DNA of 64,000 nt from Sipunculus nudus (Eukaryota; Annelida; Sipuncula; Golfingiida; Sipunculidae), in contig CM049313.1 of assembly GCA_026874595.1 (NCBI GenBank), forward strand, positions 50,455,659-50,519,658, read 5' to 3'. Positions within the stretch are counted from its first letter, which is position 1. Every line of letters begins with the position of its first letter. Below the pieces are notes generated by a model. That model made no database searches. It had not been told where the DNA came from and worked only from the letters and a program-made list of their open reading frames with translations. Below, in pieces: positions 59,226-64,000 of the stretch. The translations under genes were made by a program, and so were the position numbers.

Positions 59226-62200
59226 TATAGTTGTCATGTACACTCATTAGGCAAGCTGCATGGTATAATGCAACAACACCCCACCCCCAGGAACCGCACC
59301 CCTTCTAAAAATCCTTGTTACGACCCTGCTAAAATTACATCCCCTGATGATCATAAATGCAGAGCCAACTCAACATGCAAAAATAAACCACCATTAGGTA
59401 CAATAAAGGGAAAAATTATCAAGTTCCTATTAAACTGAAGTCTAACTTGTCAGTCCTTGTTAGTACTTCGGTATGTCTATATGAGAGTTTACTAAGCATA
59501 AAATCCAATTACAGCTTACAATTAAACACGGTCCTTTCGTTTGTTGCGACATAATTAGAAAGCACAGGGGAAGCAATTCAAGAAACTGGCTTCCTGGTCA
59601 CGCAGCTTCAACTTAATTCAAGCGTCAGACGAAATGAAGATATCCATTTATAGTTTATCCTTTTGTTTGACTTGTGGTAAAGAAAGAAACGGCGGCGTGG
59701 CGCATACAAAGGAAACTAAAGAAGTAGTAGGATTATGGATAGCATAGCTCTGCGCTCGTAGTTTCTTTCTTAGGACAGTTTATTGTTACACAATTTTAAA
59801 TATTAGTTTCACTTTTATACAATAGCTCTCATGTAATTCAGAATCATATTTAAAAACTGATTAGATTCAGGTTACCGCTGTTCAAAATTGTCACGTTTCA
59901 TGGTATTAGATTGAAAATAAGTGAGATAGTGAGATACACAAGCTGTCTTTAATTGAAAAGGCTCAAGAATTGCCCGGGTAATTCTATTTGAGGAGGAGAC
60001 GCTCAGAGGACAGATGTAAAAAGGGAACTGACAATACATATTACCTGTTTTTTGTAGCATGTAAATGTAGCAGGCGTATAGTATTACTAGTGGAAGGCTT
60101 CGTAAACTGCGTAATTAGGGTATTCATTATGTGAACTTAAATTTATTTCAATGTGCAGTATTCATCCTTGATTGTTCCTTCAATTATGTTTTACGGACAA
60201 AGCAACGATACCAGTCATAATAAAACGGTTCAAGCAGAGCAGAAATCAAATTAGAATTGATGACACCTATACGTACACACATACAGACATACATAAACGC
60301 ATAAATACACACACGTTCACACAAACACATATATATACATATGTTTATACATGTATTTTTTTCTGTCATTTAAAAAAAATGAAATTTGAATTTGAAACAA
60401 AGAACATTAATTATATAAACGTAAGTAATAATTAACGATAAAATGAATGAATTTTCTGTGAAATAAATTAATACTTTTTATCATATTCATATTAATCATC
60501 AGCTAAGCAGAAACCCTGTTATAAAACCTCACCTTCCATCTGGTTACAATTCGTTCAATTCAAATTGTACAGGGAAGAAGCGTATCCATGGATACAAACC
60601 TTTCCCGAATAAATGAATATAAAACTAGACAGCCAGTGAAAAGAACGCATGAAAAGGCAAGGGTTTTATATGGGCAGACGAAATTTAAACCCTAGAACCA
60701 TATGGAAGGCTTGTAGAGGATCATTCCTTTATGACAATTGATTGAGCAGCGGCTGGAAGAGGCATTCAATCTACATAATCGAATATGTAATAACGTTCGC
60801 AATAATTAAGGAACAGGTGTGTGAAAATATAAAATACCTGCCTCCTTTTTCATGCCGCTTGCACCCTGATATATAACGCTTACTTCTAACAATAACAGAG
60901 CTTCTATGTATGAGCCTATATGCTGTATGAGTGTTCAGCTTCCGTCAGAGTAATCATGCACATGACTCAAAAGGCAGTCATATATTTCCAGATAAATAAG
61001 CCAAGCTGGTTCGGGCCGCGTTACTTATATCCTGCCAATCTTCATGGGATCTTGCGGCTTGGAAACCTAAATTTGATAATAATATATTATTTGCTCACTT
61101 GACATTTGTGTCCTGGTCTTCTTTTCTCTACTGTTTCTGTTGTAAATGAATCTGTGTAGGTTTTATAATTTAGTATTTATGACTGAGGTTTCTTTTTCTG
61201 CCTGGTTAACAAAACTACTATATATATATATACACACCTAACAAAGCTAGTTTTTGAAGTCCCACTCTGTTTTATTCCGTCAGCCTGTCTTCATTATTTC
61301 TATTTCTTTGGGTTGCAAAATCTGTTTAGAACCTCAAATTTAATTTTCCAGCGCATATATACTTGCCGTCCCACGTGACACCCATGCCACTCTGGTCCGG
61401 AGCCATTGTTTACCCTTCTGGTCTTTGCCCGCTTTTCTTTTGGACTTGTTTTCTTGACATGAAGTTTTCAAGTAGTGATTTTTCAAGAGCAAGATTTTCG
61501 TCATTGCCAAAATCGTTCATCCAAGTCTATTTTTGTTGCGTTTTTATTCTCCGAAAAAAATATTGGAAAATATCTAGTAGATCCATCAGATTTCGAATTT
61601 TATTTGGATGGTGGAACATTTTGTCTTGAGTACCGGCATTTTTATAATTTGATATACGATATATTTTTATCAGCAGTATACTGGTATTTTGCCAGATTTG
61701 TAAGGAAATTCCCATTTGTAAACTTTAATTGTCACCAGCTTGATGCAGACTTTTGCATATCTTGCTACGGTTGTTATGATGAATTTATTCAGTGGCTGAA
61801 TATTTAACGGGGAATCCGTAAAATTAAAAATCATCTTTGTTTTAGTGTCAACCTCCGCCTGCTTTCAAGCGTTAATGGGTTTGTTTTATCCTGGTGTTTT
61901 TTTTTAGCAAGAACGCCCTGTTAACAAGTATCCGTTTTTAAAACTGAGGTCGTCTTTTATCATAATATACATATACATTCACACTTATGCTGTGACGTTC
62001 ACCCTGTAACAAGTTTCACCGATTTTTTATGTTATAAGTAGCTGACGTCATTGGTATAAGTGAGGAACTATCTACTTAAGTGTTTACGTCTGGTTCACGC
62101 TGTTGTATAGTTTACCGTGAATTCTCTGATGTCCTGGACTCAGTTAAACTGCAGTTCATCTGCAGGCATGAGGTTCCGGACGACCGTTCAGAAGATACTT

Positions 62201-62879
62201 CAACCAGCCGTTTCTGGATTTTGCATAAAGGCCTTCAGCGAAATCTAGTTTCAATACCAAACATCTAAGCACTCCTTGAGATAAGCATTAAAAGCTTTCA
62301 ATACCAATCTTCCCTTTTCAGTGACTAGATCCCAAGGCCTCAGGACACCTGCTCTTATGATAGTTCAAATCACATAATTGTATCCACCAACTCCCCAGAG
62401 GAAAAGCAAACAAACGTATCGATCGCTCCGGCGGCCTGAATTACTGTCCTTTTGAGTGTGTTATACGAGGGTGCACTTAGAAATTTATTCTTTTTATTTC
62501 CTCAATATCCATAGTTAAATCTTGATAAATGTTTATGGATCTACAGTTACGGCATATTTATTATTTTTTATACAAAATGTGTAGGCACAGGGTTACCATT
62601 ATAAACGCAGTCAGTCGCCAATAGAATCTACGCCGTGACTCGGAGCCCAATTTGAATTTCAAACATTTAAATTAACTTCATATATGATTCTACAATAATC
62701 TTTTTTTTTCTTTATTATTTCTCTTCTGAAAATGGCAAAACATTGGTTAGAACCGAAGAGATTTTTTAAAGGATGCATCATAGGCGTCAATATAGGATAT
62801 ACACCCCCCCCCACCACATTACAGCAAGTACGAGTGTTGATCAAAAAATGTTATCACCACCCCACCCACCCCTAGTCTA
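59226..62879. other. Mostly unique DNA, no named gene
   Basis: A perfect 14 bp palindrome GTATCCATGGATAC lies at 60592-60605 and CA-rich low complexity at 60270-60330. 60500-61100 has a more balanced composition with TEAD-like CATTCC and homeodomain-like sites. A plus frame of 110 codons at 61475-61807 is AT-rich, phenylalanine- and tyrosine-rich and unrecognised. A C9 run lies at 62804-62812. Confidence 0.35.
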
Positions 62880-62880
62880 G

Positions 62881-63015
62881 TTCTAATAGCAGATCGCTCT
62901 TAAGAGGGGTTGTGTTACGGGGTGACATAAAAGCGCACCGAACTGCCTCGCCAGTGAAGCTTGGGTTCGAATCCTGGATTGGCCCAGTATTTTCGCCTGA
63001 GCAATTTGTCTTCGT

Positions 63016-63020
<5 letters not shown>
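62881..63020 (+). mobile_element. SINE-D copy 2
   Basis: Head TCTAATAGCAGATCGCTCTT, core CGCACCGAACTGCCTCGCC and box B GGGTTCGAATCCTGG (62953-62967), then TTTTCGCCTGAGCAATTTGT, running directly into a TA run. The box B fits the tRNA T-loop consensus. SINE tails often end in simple repeats, which fits. Confidence 0.6.
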
Positions 63021-63085
<65 letters not shown>

Positions 63086-63088
63086 TAT
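63021..63088. repeat. (TA)n microsatellite, SINE-D tail
   Basis: TA run with two TTT interruptions, starting where SINE-D copy 2 ends. Confidence 0.93.
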
Positions 63089-64000
63089 AACTCCGGGGAA
63101 ACGGTATTTCAATATTCATGGGTTTACCAAATAAGTGCCCTAACCTTCAACCCTGAATCATCCACCCACTCTTGAACATATTTCGACGCAACGGACACTT
63201 CTCCGCACATCGACGTATTGAGCCTAGCACTGGAGTAAGCATCACGTGATGGTTTTAAGTACTTCGTTAATAAATCCATGAACCAGATGACCTAGTCTCT
63301 CTTTGAACATTGACATGTTCCTGTGGCAGTCGTAATCAAGTAGCTGAATATTTTTAAAGGAGCCTCGATGCAGGTGCGCGCTTGTCGAGCAGGAAATTAT
63401 CAAATATTTAATATTAAAATTCCCGACCTGGCGGATGCGAATATTTGAAGTTAACTGTTGAATCCAAAACATTCAGAAAATATCTAACAGGAAATCCATA
63501 GCCGTGAATATGAAAGAGGGCAGGTACTTTAGCATTTACTCATTTAATCAGCTGTGCTAACTGACAAAGCCATTAGTGTTCGTAAGCTTTGTTTGAATTG
63601 ACCAATGAACAGTGACGGCAGCGCCTGCCGGGTCGTTGGGTTCCCCATTAAACGATTACTACAATGTCGGCCACGTTCTCTCCATTAAACTAATCCCCCA
63701 ATATGACAAAGAGCTGGCGACGAAAATGCCACCACCGAGCCTGTTTCCTGTTTACAGTTGGAGTTTCTGGGCGAGTAAATCTATTTAGAGATCATCATCT
63801 TTCGTTTTTGTTTCCCTGACGTTGACTAAGCTAGATTTTCCTTAATGATGGGAAAATCATGTCACAAGGGAAGGAAAGAGCAAGCGTCGTGTGGTTACCC
63901 GCTTTGTTCGTGTACAGTTTAATTTGTGGCAAGGGAAGGCAACAGTCCTAGAGATAGCCACAACTCGTATACTTCTCATTGCATTACTGGTAACATGAAT
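63089..64000. other. Unique DNA, no gene seen
   Basis: A 76-codon minus frame (63242-63472) is unrecognised. A TCACGTGA E-box lies at 63243-63250. Composition at 63590-63780 is more GC-rich. Confidence 0.35.

Overview
This is eukaryotic nuclear DNA, most likely from a bivalve or other lophotrochozoan mollusc. I infer this from the AT-rich background with long TA runs, many G or C homopolymers, tRNA-derived SINEs, GGAC-rich interspersed repeats with a terminal hairpin, and several short inverted-repeat elements. The species cannot be named from sequence alone. There is no bacterial-style gene density, no operon, no CRISPR array, no rRNA gene and no convincing intact tRNA gene.

I find no protein-coding gene that can be named. 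Open frames are all short (154 codons or fewer). The longest lie over microsatellites, minisatellites or transposon remnants. The best hint of a gene is a possible first coding exon near 23.88 kb, with a start codon followed by a strong splice donor and a GC-rich promoter-like block upstream. Four other places carry dense regulatory motifs: an RFX X-box at 2.3 kb, a near-consensus CTCF site at 7.7 kb, two CACGTG E-boxes plus a TATA box at 35.15 kb, and three CRE-type sites plus a TATA-like box at 44.65 kb. The window therefore looks like intronic or intergenic DNA with scattered control elements.

Layout. 0-6.6 kb: unique AT-rich DNA, TA runs, and a GC-rich block at 4.9-5.2 kb. 6.6-8.2 kb: first copy of a compound repeat (R1), ending in GGAC repeats and a degenerate hairpin, followed by a CpG-dense stretch. 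9-14.9 kb: a SINE, TA runs and unique DNA. 14.9-19.1 kb: a 56-57 bp minisatellite of about 36 units, split by a 2,032 bp inverted-repeat element whose removal restores an intact unit. 19.1-20.5 kb: second R1 copy with a perfect terminal hairpin. 20.9-27.4 kb: SINE-A copies and a second repeat family (R2). 29.5-30.2 kb: SINE-C. 32.6-33.2 kb: a possible solo LTR. 36-42.7 kb: MITE-like and hAT-like elements and a PIF/Harbinger-like element with internal 84 bp repeats. 45.3-46.85 kb: a 42 bp minisatellite. 48.6-48.95 kb: a 190 bp tandem duplication. 49.8-64 kb: somewhat more GC-rich, with few repeats and several blocks that could be conserved regulatory DNA, plus SINE-D copies.

The transposon and repeat calls with paired ends, matching target duplications or several copies are well supported. 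Regulatory calls rest on motif matches only and need expression, chromatin or conservation data.
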